Positions 33,279 through 45,949 of a stretch of DNA of 64,000 nt are shown here, one piece after another (position 1 is the first letter of the stretch; every line of letters starts with the position of its first letter). The stretch lies in assembly GCA_951230915.1 (NCBI GenBank), contig OX579636.1:5471001-5535000 (forward strand), read 5' to 3'. Source of the stretch: Antitrichia curtipendula (taxonomy: Eukaryota; Streptophyta; Bryopsida; Hypnales; Leucodontaceae). A model generated the notes under the pieces. That model was not told the origin of the DNA and did not search any database. It saw only the letters and a program-made list of their open reading frames with translations. A program made the position numbers and the translations under genes.

Positions 33279-36200
33279 ATGGGTGGAGGAAGATCACAAT
33301 GGGAACCTTGGTACACACTACGGCCAGATGGAAAAGTTGTTTGCAAGTTTTGCGAAGCTTTGCTAAGCTATCAAAAGGATCGGTTGCTTTTCCATTTGGG
33401 ATATAGACAAAATGAAACCCTCCTTGGAATGAGAGCGTGCACTAAAGTCAATGCAGCCGTGAAGGTAATGTTTTTTAATTGTGGAGGACATATACCTCCG
33501 GACACTTTGCATGGAACTGGACGCGACGTGGAAGTGACATCACCATCAACGATACTACCAAGTGTAGTACGTGGTGAGCAACAACATGATGCTTCAATCT
33601 CGGCAAACGATGGAGGAGAAAACACTAGGGGGCAAAGCTCTCAAGTACGATCATCGGAGGCGCCCAACCCTAGTTTGACCCACAGTCGATCGATGAGGCA
33701 ATTGTCTCTACAAGAAGGAATGAACGCATCAAACAAGCAAGTACTTGACAAAAAGTGGGCTAAGTTTTTCTATGAAGCCAATATACCATTCAATGTAGTG
33801 AGGCATCCTGCTTTTGTGGATGCAGTGAAATCAACATCGGAATCAAGAGTTGGCTACAAACCTCCAGCGTGCCATGCACTTCGTACAAAGCTCATAAAAT
33901 CTACAAAAGACGAAGTGGCAACAATTGTAGCAGAGAAGACGAGGGCACCAATCCACAAATATGGCGTTACAATATGCTCTGATGGATGGGACAACGTTAC
34001 ACATCGACCATTGATGAATGTCATGTTGGCATATACAAGTGGAGAGGTTTTTCTTGGATTGATAAACACAACAGGCGAATGCAAAGATGCTACTTACGTG
34101 GCTAATTGCATGGGTGATTACATTGACGAGGTAGGGGCACAGAACGTGGTACAAGTTTGTACAGACAATGCAGCTAACATGTTGGCCGCTGGCGCTCTAT
34201 TACTTCGTAGGTTTCCACACATATATTTTCAAGGGTGTTCAGCACATGCACTTGACCTTCTACTTGAAGATTGGGGAAAACAAGATTGAATTACAAGTAT
34301 GGTCAAGAAAGCCAAGTCAATTGTGAAATACATTCGAACGCATCACATGCCACTTGCAATCTTTCGACGACATTCTCCTAATCACGTTTTGAAAAATCCC
34401 GTTCAAACACGTTTTGCTACCATGTTCCTCATGATCGAACGTTTGGTGGAGGTGAGGGAAGCAATAGAATCGACAGTCCACGATCCACAGTGGAATGAGT
34501 ACACGCGGAGATTGGCATCCAATCAAAAGCAAAGAAAAGCTAACGATGTGCGACGATATGTGCGAACGGATGAATTTTGGAGGAAATGTTTGAACTTTGT
34601 GCACATAGTGCAGCCCGTGTTGATTGCTCTTCGAGAGTTTGATGGCAAGCACCCGTGCTTAGACAAGGCATGGCTTGTAATGAAAAAGGTGGAAAAGCAT
34701 GTTTTATCTTTGGAGGATCCACCATTTTCATTAGAGCGGAGATATGCAGTTTCCGCCATCGATGATTTCTACAAGCGTTGGGACATGCTCAGGACAGATT
34801 TGCATTATGCTGGGGCTCTATTGAATCCCTTTTTACTTGACGAAGTCATGCTAATGGATGATAATGAGGCAAGAGAAGCCATATTGAGAGTTTTGTGCAA
34901 ATTGGCTGTTGGAGATCAAGCATTTGCTTCAGCTTTGTCTGAGTACCAAGCATTTAGAGATCGGCGAGGCATTTTTGGTGGACTTCCTGATGTAAACGCC
35001 TTGAATTTACAACCTCACAAATGGTGGGACCTTCTCGGAGCCAGTGCTCGTACACTTGCACCGATTGCCAGAAAGATCCTCGCGCAAGTGTGTTTTGCAT
35101 CATCCTGTGAACGCAATTGGAGCATGTATTCGTTTGTCCACAACAAATCACGCAATAGATTGACATCAGAGCGTGCTGAGGAATTGGTTTACATTTATAC
35201 CAATTCCAAGACTCTTAGAGAAAGGGCTGCAGCAAATCCGACAAGGTGGTATACTGAAAACATGATGTCAGAGGATTCCATGATAGATGAATCTGATGGT
35301 CTAGACCGTGGTTCGGTTCTCTCTGATCCCAATGATGACGATTCAGATGATAGTTCCAATGACGACGATGAGCCACCGTTTGATAGATTTCGTGGGGCGG
35401 GAGGAGTGCGTCCTCTAATTGATGCATCCATATTTGACTTTGAAGAGGGGGATAACAACGACAATGTATACGAGGGACATCAAGGAAGTCCACCACGAAT
35501 GCCACAAACGTGGAATGCTGGGCCAACTGGGGGCAATACAAATGAGGACGTTGTGGCACCGAGACCACTAAGTCCAGACCCTATGGATGTACAAGTTGAT
35601 GCCACAATAGAAAGAGATGGTATTGACGTTCAAAGAGGACGTGAAGAAAACGTAGTAGTACCACCGTCGTTGCCCATGAGGACCACCCGCAGTGAAGGGC
35701 CCCCTCAAGGTGGAGAAGCACATATGGCCCCTCCAAATCGAGTCTTGGTTGCACAAAGGCAAATGCCAATATTGGAAAATCTACAAATCCAAAGTTCATC
35801 AAGGCCGTCTAGTTCCGAAGTTCGTCCACGCAAACCAACTTCGTCGATAGGTACACGATTGGCTGGTATGGTGACACAGCGTGTGACTAGAAATACGACT
35901 TCATTGCGGCCACCTGTACATGCCAATAATCGAGGGAAGCGTCCACGACCACAAGGTACTACTAGTGAACGTGTAAGTAGTAGAACGCGTAGAAGGCTGA
36001 GGAGGGAAGAAGCGGCTTCCCAACCATTTTTAAGAGAAGTTCAAACAGGAGGACCCATTATAGATGGCATTATGGATGCAATAGGCCAACGACCTCTTCA
36101 GACGTTGTCTTCTATAGCTTGACCACAACGAAACCGCAATTCCGAGGCCTCCAGCGAAAGTGGTAGTGCAACATCCAATGATGATGGTGAATCCATCGGT

Positions 36201-36359
36201 GGTACTATAGGTGAAGATGGTGAGGTTCCAGGAGATAGTGATTACAGGGGGCCGGTGCCTCGACAAGGTCCACTCGAAGAAACTGGTGGTAGTGAACCAA
36301 TAGAACAAGAAGCAAATGCAAATACTTCTATGCGCATTCTTAGGCATGGAAGACGTTGA
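33279..36359 (+). pseudogene. hAT transposase (BED finger, DUF659, dimerisation domain)
   Basis: Start MGGGRSQWEPWYTL (33279) is chosen because the zinc finger follows at once; upstream in-frame ATG 33168 is an alternative. Domains: a BED-like finger (VCKFCEALLSYQKDRLLFHLGY); a DUF659 core (KWAKFFYEANIPFNVVRHPAF ... ICSDGWDNVTHRPLMNVM ... CTDNAANM ... GCSAHALDLLLEDWGK); and a C-terminal hAT dimerisation region (ASSCERNWSMYSFVHNKSRNRL). A long acidic, disordered tail follows. Two in-frame TGA codons interrupt it. One at 34287-34289 lies after WGKQD, where the family commonly has Trp. The other at 36120-36122 is followed by a further ~79 open codons ending RILRHGRR at 36359. Role: cut-and-paste transposition. 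It is convergent with the kinase-like gene and bounded by GGACGG arrays. Confidence 0.87.
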
Positions 36360-36469
36360 ATGTTTTTGAAAAGACAATAGGGTCTTCATGTTTTCAAATG
36401 CAATGGTTTTAGCGGCTCAATACCTTGCATATTGAAATCAGCATTAATATGAAATATGACTTTTGTTCC

Positions 36470-36700
36470 TTTCATTCTCATAGAACTGTTTACCCCTAAA
36501 GTCCCAAAGTCATTACACCAAAAAAACCCGCAAAACTGCCTTTTCTCTTGCATTTGCCTCAACATACGGAAAAAATGTTTTTTACAACATCTAACCGTAA
36601 GATCTTATACTTTACATGTTTTTTATCACGTGGTAAAAATTTCATGAAGTTTGACCGAATAGATTGAAAGATATTAGCATTCAAACTTGGAAAAACTAGT
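36470..36700 (+). repeat. Tail repeat shared by two hAT-like units, copy 1
   Basis: CCCTAAAGTCCCAAAGTC (~36493) and, further on, GTTTGACCGAATAGATTGAA then AGATATTAGCATTCAAA (~36648-36690). The same order with substitutions occurs at 52256-52455. Both copies begin ~120-270 bp after the stop of the main plus-strand gene of their unit, which links the hAT unit and the RING-gene unit as one element family. Confidence 0.6.
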
Positions 36701-37687
36701 TTTCTGAATGCTAGCTTTGCAATTTCAGATTAACTTTCACTGAGTGTGATTTATGGAAAATTGGGCCTTTGGGGCACTATTGTTTTTGAATTATTTTTTT
36801 GAATATTCAAGAATTGAGGTCAAAATTTGAAAGAATTATTGCAATTGGAAACTATGTTTGCAATCCAAATAACACAGTGTGGTGTTTTTTTCATGTATGT
36901 TTTCTTTTTTTCAAATTTCATTAAAATTAAAATTATAGAACTATAATTTGTGTTCATTCATTCATTTATGGCCCTAGTTTCAGATTATTCTCATACATAT
37001 TATAATTGATAAAATTTGATTTCCACGTTCAGCTTTATAAAATCACAATAAAATCAATTTTCCATTGAATTTTCTGAAAAAAAAAAGCATAACTAGAAAA
37101 TGAATTCTTACGTATGTTGAAAAATATTAAAATATTATGCTGATTTTCAATAAAAATATAAATTTGGTTTGATAGTCAAATTTGACTTCAAGCTTTTCTT
37201 TGTGGTTGTTTACTAGTTTTGGGCATGAAAAATTAAATAACCAATTGAAAATTTTTCTGACTAGAAATCTCTATTGATATTTGTACCTCTTGTAAAAAAC
37301 TAAAAATTTAGAATCTCTTGAATTGTTTTTTCTATTTTTACTTATTTATGGCATGAAGTGCAACAAAAATGTTGACAATTACAATTTTGCACAAAACTAA
37401 TTGAAATTTCTTGTAGTGATATACAATTCAAAGTTTTTAGTACTAAAGATATAAGATGTGTGTTTACACGCAATTTAAATGATAAAGTTAGGGAAGACAA
37501 GAAATTTTTTACAACTCAATGTTTAGGTAAAATACGTTTATAACTTTATATAAACCAAAATGAGTACAAAATGCATTGAAGCCACAAAGTGTGCTACATT
37601 GCTATGGATGTCCTCAAGCCCATACTATAATAACTACATGTACTAAGTAAACACTAATTTTGCAACTACATGGTAATACACTATTAT
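36700..37687. other. AT-rich spacer inside hAT unit
   Basis: Highly AT-rich DNA between the convergent hAT and kinase-like genes. No ORF of note. Confidence 0.4.
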
Positions 37688-39280
37688 CTAATCTTCATTG
37701 CGCGCCTGCTCTTCTTGAAGGTCTTGTTCTTTGCGGGCCTCGCGGTAGCAATCCATGGGTGGTGTCCAAAACGTTGGAGCACCACTTAGACGTTGCACGA
37801 CTCCAATCACCGAGCGTCGTTGTAGTGGCTCCACCTTGCACAATTCACCCAACATGGTTTGAAACATACCAAATGCCGTAAGGTCCGGAATCATATCTAC
37901 ATTTCCGCGATCTTTTTTCCATACCTTCATAGCCAATTTCCCTATGGAGTATCCGTCCGTGTGTATACTAACACACAGTGGCTTAACCCTGCGAGTAGGA
38001 GATGATGAAGTTCCTGTCTCTCCAATCAAATACATCAACTCAAGAGCCACCCACCAACGTTGCGCTCGGGTTGCCTAAAACTTCCTTGGACAATTGAATT
38101 GGTAAAGAGAAGGGGTTTCTTCGTTGATGCGGCTATCCATTCCCCAATCATATAGACCAATCCACACGGTTCTTCCATCATCATTCGGAAAATGAAGCAT
38201 AATGTTCTCCGGTGTGATGTCGTTGTGCAATACAGAGCACTGTTGCACTGCATCCACAATGCAAATCATCGCCCACGCAAGTTAAGTGCGCTTGCGTCTA
38301 TATGCCATGAGTCGTTTGGTTTCTTGCATTGATTGGGGAGTTGCATGGTAAGCCAACTCCCCAATTTCATCTGGATCTCGGTTCTTCTCATCAAGGGTAA
38401 ACATGGCGCCGAGAGTACCGCCATTCCACCATTGTGAATAACACTCCATGGTCATGTCATTTATAGCAAAGAATTTGATGACCCCTGGATGCTCGCACGG
38501 ACATACCAATGCCTCGATGGACAACTTCTCCCTGGACTTCTTCAATTCATCTACGCGCAAGGCTGACTTCCCAGCTAATTCCATATTCTCGGGAATATGT
38601 TTTGAATTTTGAACACATACTTTGCGCACCCTCCCATGCCCCCCTTGTTTGCTATGGCCAGACAAAGGAACCACCACCACTCCTCTTTCAAGGAAAACCA
38701 CTCCTCCTGCAGCTTGTTGACCAAAGGCCAAGTTCTGACTTCGTTGAAACCACGGAGCGGAACGGATGTTGCTTGAAGACAATCCACGCACTGCATCATG
38801 CCACCAATACACCTTCTTGTGCAACAAACTCAATGCTTGTTGTCTAGGCACTACACTCTTCTCAAAGCCTTTTATTTTTTCCACAATTTGGGCAAGGTTG
38901 AAGATACACGTTTGCACTTGTGACTCCAACCAATGATCGAAGCATTCTTTCGTGCGGTCTTCATGCCACTCATCCGCGCTCATTGTTGTCCAGAACATGT
39001 GGTGGAACTTTTGTTTAATGATATCCACTCCCTGTAATCCGCGTGAGACGTACGTGTTGTTCAACTGCAAAATCGAATACTGATCAAAAAAATCCAACGC
39101 CACTTCATGCAATTTTCGTGTTGCACCCTTGCTTGGCCACTTCTCTGGATTTGTAGCCTTGTACCTCCTTCGTTGTTTTTTCTTCCCCTTCGAAGACTCT
39201 CTGCCCCCCACAGCAGCTACAGACCCTTCTGCAGCTACGGCCTCTGAAACGGGCTCTGGTGATTCCGCATCCGGGTCCAT
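37688..39280 (-). pseudogene. Protein-kinase-like gene carried by hAT unit
   Basis: One frame from ATG 39280 (MDPDAESPEP) to 37688 is interrupted by TAA 38282-38284 and TAG 38075-38077. Read through, it is ~530 codons. Residues 1-170 are a unique region with a basic patch (KGKKKQRRRYK). Kinase landmarks follow: a glycine-rich-loop-like GGHGRVRKV; ALVCPCEHPGVIKFFAI; VLHNDITPENIML at the HRDLKPEN position; GLYDWGMD at the DFG position; and a helical C-lobe remnant (RAQRWWVALELMYL). HND for HRD and DWG for DFG are unusual, so activity is uncertain. The stop at 38075 lies where CAG is a single transition away. A TATA-like GGGTATATAA is at 39551-39560. This is probably a captured host-type kinase that became element cargo (inference). 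Confidence 0.65.
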
Positions 39281-39550
39281 AACCGATGCATCTCCAACAC
39301 CTGTCTACCAATCATCAACCTTTCTCTTCGAGAAATCGCGACCAGCCATCGTGACAGTAACAAGTAACAAATAATCAAAATCAAAGGAATTAGGAATTCG
39401 TCTTCTACAAAGTGAAAAACCGCCCCCCTTATTCCTCAAAACAGCCTCTACCCAGCACCCGCGCTCGCAAGCAAGGACTGCAACCAATCCAAGACAAGAG
39501 AGCACCGTCAGAGCAAGAGAGACTGTGGCGAAAGTACCCTAAAAACAGTC

Positions 39551-39560
39551 TTATATACCC
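39551..39560 (-). promoter_or_regulatory. TATA box for kinase-like gene
   Basis: GGGTATATAA on the minus strand lies ~270 bp upstream of the ATG at 39280, between the gene and the GGACGG array at 39784-40240. The hAT and RING genes have the same array, TATA, ATG order. Confidence 0.45.
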
Positions 39561-39783
39561 ATTTCATGTGGCCGGGGTGAACTGACCCCCTCGCACGGCC
39601 CTCCGGGCCGACCCTGTTTTCCGCACCATTCCTTATTTGCAAATTATGAATTCATAAAGACCCCTAATTAGTTCAATCACATCAATAATAACCCTGGATC
39701 GGCCGAAAACAGAGGGCTTTTTTTTACATGCACCCCTGGTAAGGCCGAGCGAGGGGGTCAATCCACCCCAATCATTCACGTCG

Positions 39784-40240
39784 ACGGACAGGCCGTTGGG
39801 AGGACGGACAGAGCGTCCAGGGCCGTCCAAGGCGTCCAGAGGACGGGAAGGCCGTCCAGAGGGACAAGCCGTCCAGCCCGCGGACTGGCCGTCGAGAGGA
39901 CGGGAAGGCCATCTAGGGGTGGAGATCGTCCAGCCCGCGGACTGGCCGTCGAGAGGACGGGAAGGGCGTCTAGGGGGGGAGACCGTCCAGGGGCCAAGCC
40001 GTCCAGCCCGCGGACTGGCCGTCAAGAGGACGAGAAGGCCGTCCACGGGGAGAGACCGTCCAGCCTGCAGTTTTAGGCCTGAGGACGCGAAGGCCGTCCA
40101 GCCCGCGGACTGGACGTCGAGAGGACGGGAAGGCCATCCACGGGGGAAGACCGTCCAGCCCGCGAACTAGCCGTCGAGAGGACGGGAAGACTTTCGAGAG
40201 ACGGGAAGGCCGTCGAGATGGCGGGAAGGTCGTCGAGCGG
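39784..40240. repeat. GGACGG/CCGTCC minisatellite array 2
   Basis: Imperfect tandem units such as GGCCGTCCAGCCCGCGGACT followed by GGCCGTCGAGAGGACGGGAA repeat with periods around 18-20 bp, and a higher-order period of ~60 bp (the CAGCCCGCGGACTGG phrase at ~39875, 39931, 40003, 40095). Very GC-rich against AT-rich flanks. It forms the right side of the hAT/kinase unit. Confidence 0.8.
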
Positions 40241-40299
40241 GCCATTCAAAACAGTGCTGGCCGAGTGTAATTCATTTCTAATCCTTGTTCGGAGAATTT

Positions 40300-42765
40300 T
40301 TCATTTATGTGGTTTGGCACTCTCGAACTTGTCAGGACAGGTGTCCTCCCTCTCAATCGGGCATTAGACTACGGTGGCGGGTAGTTTAAGAGTGCTAACT
40401 TAATGTTCACACTTGTTTCAATTAGAGGACAAATAAATACCAGAGATGACATTCAAATGCTCAAAAAACAAGGTTTATTGCTCATTTAGAATGGAATTAT
40501 ATTTTGTTGCACGTAAATAATGGAAAAAACATAGAAAAAACCAAAGAAGGTCAAATTGAAAACTTCTTAATGTCAGTCCTAGAATGTTCTATTTGGATGT
40601 TCATGTTAATATTTGATTCATTCTAATTGCACCCATTTTCACGAAAGTTGTTGGCATTGGGCAATGTTTTTTTTACAAAAATCCCAGAATCTTGCAATCC
40701 CTTAAAATAATTTATATTCTGTAGGGCTCAAATTCGAATTCAAATGAATTTTATCAATTATAACTTGTACAATTTCACCTTGGGAATTATTGTATTTTGA
40801 TTCCATCCTTCCCTGCATGTAAGTGCACCTGACAATTTAGTATTTTGTTGAATTTTAAACCTTGTCTACACTAATATACTAAACTCAAAGTCTCAAACGT
40901 ACAAACATTCAATAACTTACTAAGCCCGGATCAAATATACAAAGACCAAGACAAAAACCACCCTCTAAATGCTCCAGTTAAAGGTAGTAAGATTAAAACT
41001 CTGAAATGGTTAATTATGAAATAAGTGAAAGACCTCCTAAACAACATATGTCATATGCATAATATTGATTACTGTAAAACATTGTTTTGGCTTTCCATTC
41101 ATACATTACAGAAAAAGAATGTAGTCCTATACATCTAAACTTAAGAATGTTTTACCTTCTAAAGATATTGTTATGCCGTTTTTTGGTGTCTTCAATATGT
41201 TTTATAAAACTTTGATTTTAAATCATTAATCTATTTTTTTCCAATTCAAACTTCAAAGACTACATCTCGATCAAGTTTTGCACTTATAATGCCAACTAAA
41301 AAAAGGAAGAACATTTTTCGTGGTTTCCGGTCTATGCTAGGTTTTGAAGTAAATCCTATAGGCCAATACCCTAAATCCCAAACCCTAAACCCTAAACCCT
41401 AAACCCTCTTCACTGTTGCAATTTTAAGAGTATTTAATGTTCAAGTTTATGTAATTATAGCAAATAAGAGTGGATTGGTGTAATAAATTGAAATGCAACA
41501 TTGAGTACATGAACTTCACATTTTTGTGGTCTCTATATTTTTTTTATGGCTTCTAAATTATAAAGCAACTAGCGGTGAATTATTATAGTTTTTCATATGG
41601 ATTGTTTATTAATTGCTTATGTAGTACCGTATGTTAACCACTAAACTGACTAAAGTCCCAAGGCCTCTTTTCCATCCTATATCTGAAATAAATTGCCATT
41701 TCTATAGTAAAGAATGTAAAAAAAAAAAATGAATGTGTTTAGGACTTTAGGCCTTTAAGGTGCACATCTACTTGTAGTATATAAGATCTCATACTAGAGT
41801 ACTAAAGTAGTGTTCAATTGACCGGAAGAAATTTCACAAACTTTGCCTATATAAAATTGTAGATTGCAAGATATTTACAATAAACTTCAACCTCTGAACG
41901 CCCAACGACATCATTTAGTGCCAATTTGATGGCAATTCAATCACTTCAATGAGATGGAAAGATTGTGGAAGCGTTCAATTCATTTTTCGGGGACCTTCCA
42001 TGTTGAGTTACAAAGTGTATCCAAATGATTTTGTAGTCCTTCCAATATTTGCCTCCACGTAATTTAGAGTTTAGGAAAAAAAAAAAAAAAAAAAATGCTA
42101 CTTTAGTGTATCTTGGGAAGTTGTTGCTCCTTACTCTAAATCTGAAATTTCTCCCCCAAATTGATATTTTCTGAGTTTGAGTCTAACTATCAAGCAAAAG
42201 TTCATTTTCTCTAGTTCCTATTTTATGTAAAATCCCCCAACACGACCCTAAAAATAAAATTTCATTATTGCGATTTGCACTTCGAATGTGTTTTTAATGT
42301 CTACTACATTTAGTACATTCTAAATAAATCATGAAATGGAAATTAAGTTTATGCTATGATGGATTCTAATGTCATTATCCTTGTGATATAAGGTAAACCT
42401 GCTTATGACAGGCAGAATGACTGATTTGTTGTATTGCCTTTAGCAAAAATAATCAAATTTTTTCCATACAAAGACACACGTGAGAAATGAAGAACGCAAC
42501 TGGAATTTTATTTTTTGGATTAAATATGATTTTTTTTTGAATTTTTGAAGTGTACTGTCCAGTAAGCCCAAAAGAGTTTGTAGACTACCCCAAATCAGCA
42601 GAAAATTGTTTCCATGATGGTCATCTTCCCACCTAAAACAGTCATAACATTTTCTAAGATGGCTACAAGACTTTCTAACATGGACATGACATGAAGAAAT
42701 AAAAAAACTGCTTTTTACTAAAAATAAAAAATCAATTTTCAAAAGAATAACCATAAAATTTTTAA
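40300..42765. other. AT-rich DNA without gene; contains telomere-like repeat
   Basis: No coding sequence is recognisable in 2.4 kb. Notable points are the telomere-like block at ~41380-41406 (annotated separately) and a 20-nt A-run near 42076. Confidence 0.45.
41378..41406 (+). repeat. Interstitial plant-type telomere repeat
   Basis: Four consecutive CCCTAAA units (AAACCCTAAACCCTAAACCC), preceded by the near-copies CCCTAAATCCC. This matches the Arabidopsis-type telomere unit TTTAGGG and is part of the reason for placing the window in the green lineage. Confidence 0.8.
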
Positions 42766-42767
42766 AG

Positions 42768-43215
42768 GGCCGTCCAGGACGTTCGGCAGGCCGTCGAGAG
42801 GATGGGCGGGCCGTTCCCGACCAGGGACAGGCCGTCAAGAGGACGGGCAGGCCGTCCCAGACCACGAACAGGCCGTCAAGAGGATGGCCGGGCCGTTCCC
42901 GACCAGCGACAGGCTGTCGAAGAGACGGGCACCCCGTCCTTTTGGACAGCCTTTCCGTCCAAGAGACGGGTAGGCCGTCCAGAGGACGGGTATCCCGTCG
43001 AGGAAACGGGTTTGCCGTCCACGAGACGGGTATTCCGTCGAGGAGACGGGTATGCCGTCCACGAGACAGATATTCCGTCCACGAGACGAGTATTCCGTCC
43101 ACGAGACAGGTATGCTGTCGAGGAGACGGGTATTCTGTCGAGAGGACGGGCAATCCGTCGAGGGGACGGGCAGGCCATCGAGGGGACGGGCAGACCGTCG
43201 AGAGGACAGAAAATC
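42768..43215. repeat. GGACGG/CCGTCC minisatellite array 3
   Basis: The left half has units like GGCCGTCAAGAGGACGGGCA with GACCAG(G/C)GACAG inserts. The right half has ~21-bp units such as ATTCCGTCCACGAGACGGGT and ATGCCGTCGAGGAGACGGGT. It precedes the promoter and start of the RING-finger gene. Long ORFs in all frames over it are repeat artefacts. Confidence 0.82.
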
Positions 43216-43430
43216 CGTCCGTCCAAGTCTCGGGCGGCGGTGTAATTATTTCCCGAACCTGTCGACGGCGCCCCGAACCCGTTGAGGGCGTCCCAACCTT
43301 GTGTCGTACCTCTGTGGACGTATCGGCCGTCCATTCCAGGGCTGTCCCACGCCCTGGACGGTCTGGATTCGGGGGGGGGGCGGGCTGATGTTATGTTAAT
43401 TATCCTGCCTAATCGGGTCGGAAATTGGGG

Positions 43431-43440
43431 GGTATAAGTA
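43431..43440 (+). promoter_or_regulatory. TATA-like box for RING-finger gene
   Basis: GGTATAAGTA lies ~210 bp upstream of ATG 43645 and ~215 bp after array 3. An acceptor-like TTTTACAG at ~43634 just before the ATG may indicate a 5' leader intron. Confidence 0.4.
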
Positions 43441-45754
43441 AACTTTTTTGGACAGTTTACGTGCTTCCTCTTTTGAGTTGCACTGTCCGAGCTTGAGAAA
43501 ACTTCGCTCTGCAATTTGAGGGGAAGTGTTATACATTTGACATTGTTTTGTCACATTTCAGTTGCCTTCACGCAACAAAAGGCAAAGCAAATTGTCATTG
43601 TATTCGCATACAGTATCGTGTGTGTCATTTTACAGGTATCAAGAATGGACGTAGAGGATGTAGCAAGAGGTTCGGGACCTGGAGGTGACCCCCCAGGAGG
43701 TTTGGAACTTGGAGGTGACCCCCCAGGAGGTTTGGTACCTGCAGGTGAACCCCCAGGTAGAAGGAAGAGAGGAAACAGAGCAACCTTGGATTGGGGCACA
43801 CTTAATGCCGAAGAGGTTATGGCAAAGCATGGGTGGTTGGAGGCAGATGGCCCATGGACAAGAGTGATATGTCGTCAATATATAGATTGGCCCACATCAA
43901 CCGCCATTGGCCACACGACCGGTATGAGGTGCACGTGAAATCTGGCGTGGTAAATATTGACCAGTGCCAACATCCACACTTCAAGAAGAGGATGATTGAA
44001 GTATCATTGGCACTTTGGGGGGCAAGATCCAAGAAAGACGGGACACTTTCATTGTGCCAAATGGCATATGTGGAGGTTTTTCTTGGCAAGGATGTGGACT
44101 GGAGCAGCTTTTTGGACAAATCGCGGAATAATGCATTTCCAAATCGAACTCGCCACATTGCACCAAATTCTGCTGTGCCGTTGGACAATGTACCAAATCT
44201 TGCCGTGCCATTGGCTGATGTCCAAAATGTGCAAATGGACGTGGTTCCACTGGCGGAGCATCCAGGGACAGAGTTGATGGAGGTAGAAGTTGGTCAGGGC
44301 AGCGGTCCAGATGTAAACCAACAAGCTGTGATTGGTGGAGTGCAAGCTGACGGTGAAGAAGTAATTCGCTTGTGCCAATTAGTACAAACACTGCAAGCAG
44401 AAAAAGAAGAAACATGACGACAACATGCTGCAGTGTTGGAAGTTCATCATGCAAGGATGCGGGCCGTTCAAGATGAAAATGTGCGCCTCATCGCACATGA
44501 AGCCGAGCTCGTAGAGCGTGAAAGGCGGGTCAGCACAGACTCAGTTCCACCACTCGATCTTGTAGTGGAACGTGCTACATACGGTGCAGATGAAGACACA
44601 CCAGGCCCGAGCAATACATCTGAGTTTGTACTGCGATCACGATCCACTTTTCCAAGTTCAGAAAGTGCCACATTGGATATTATGCGTGCACGTGCTGAGC
44701 GAGTTGAAGCAGAGCTTGGAAGTACTTGCACAAATATGGAAGAATTATCAAACGCCATGCGTGCTTTGGAACTTCGTGCCAACAACGCCGAGGCAGAGGT
44801 GGCGGTGGTTACTACAGCTCGAACAACCTTGGAGCAGACCATGACCGCATTGAGTGCTGAAAATATGCGGTTGGTTCAAAATCCTCAGAAGGAGCAGAGG
44901 CTGCTTCAAATGTGCAACATGAAGTTGACATGCATCTTAGCGCTAAACGAGGCTGAGCAAATGCAACATGAAGTGAGGAGAGTGGCTGCAGAATTCAATG
45001 ATGGCGGTCAACGTTATTTTGGCTTGACCTCGTGGCCTCGGGTGGCAGAAATGTTCACCGATGATTTGCCAGCGTATAGGGAGAATTCAAGCATCGATTG
45101 GAATGCCCGTCCAGACTTGGAATTCCAATATAATATCGATCGCCAACGGTACGGGCCACCCAACAACGATGGCATTACGCCACTAGTGTGGCCTTCCATT
45201 CCAGGTTTTGTAAAAGATGGAACAACATGTATAATGTGCCAACAACCGTTTGGCCCCGAGGGTGGATGGAATCTTGGTACATGTAGCCATCTATACCACC
45301 CCGTGTGTCTTATTCCACACATGGTCACCAAAAAGAGATGTGCGCAATGCAGGGCTCCATTTCATGCACGACTGTACAAAACGTTTGGCCTTCAAGACCA
45401 CATGCCTCAACATTACGAGTACAATGAAGAAAATTTACCAGGCCCCGGTAATAGAGTACATTGGGGGTCCGACATGACATGGCTTTGGAAGTGGGGCCAC
45501 CACAACCGACACCTCCCGGCAAGAACGGTGGCTGACATACCATGGACGAGTGACAACCAAGTGACAGAGGTGATCAGGAGGGTGTTTGGAGACAGTGATC
45601 CAGGGCGTCGACTATATTTTGGTCAGATTGCCGGTGGACATTGGGACCCAGAACGCTTAATTTTTATACGCGCACCACATCCACAACGCATCATGTTTAA
45701 CTCTCAAGGCCAGCCAGTCGGATTTGAGGGGAAATTGAGCTATGAGGAAGAAAT

Positions 45755-45757
45755 GGC
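45755..45757 (+). repeat. Left CACTA target duplication GGC
   Basis: GGC immediately precedes the CACTA terminus and is repeated at 51808-51810 immediately after the right terminus. Three bp is the standard CACTA duplication length. Confidence 0.85.
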
Positions 45758-45949
45758 CACTGGAAGAAAAAGCGTACTTTCACAACCGACTCATGTGCAA
45801 CTACGTGTCCTATTCAACTACTCTGCGACTACATCCCTCTGTATTTGCACCAAATTTTGCGACTATGCTGTTATAGTCGCTAAGTAGTCGTAAAATGAAA
45901 AGTAGGGTTATGGAAGTGTAACTGAGAATTTACCGTGAGGTATTTTACA

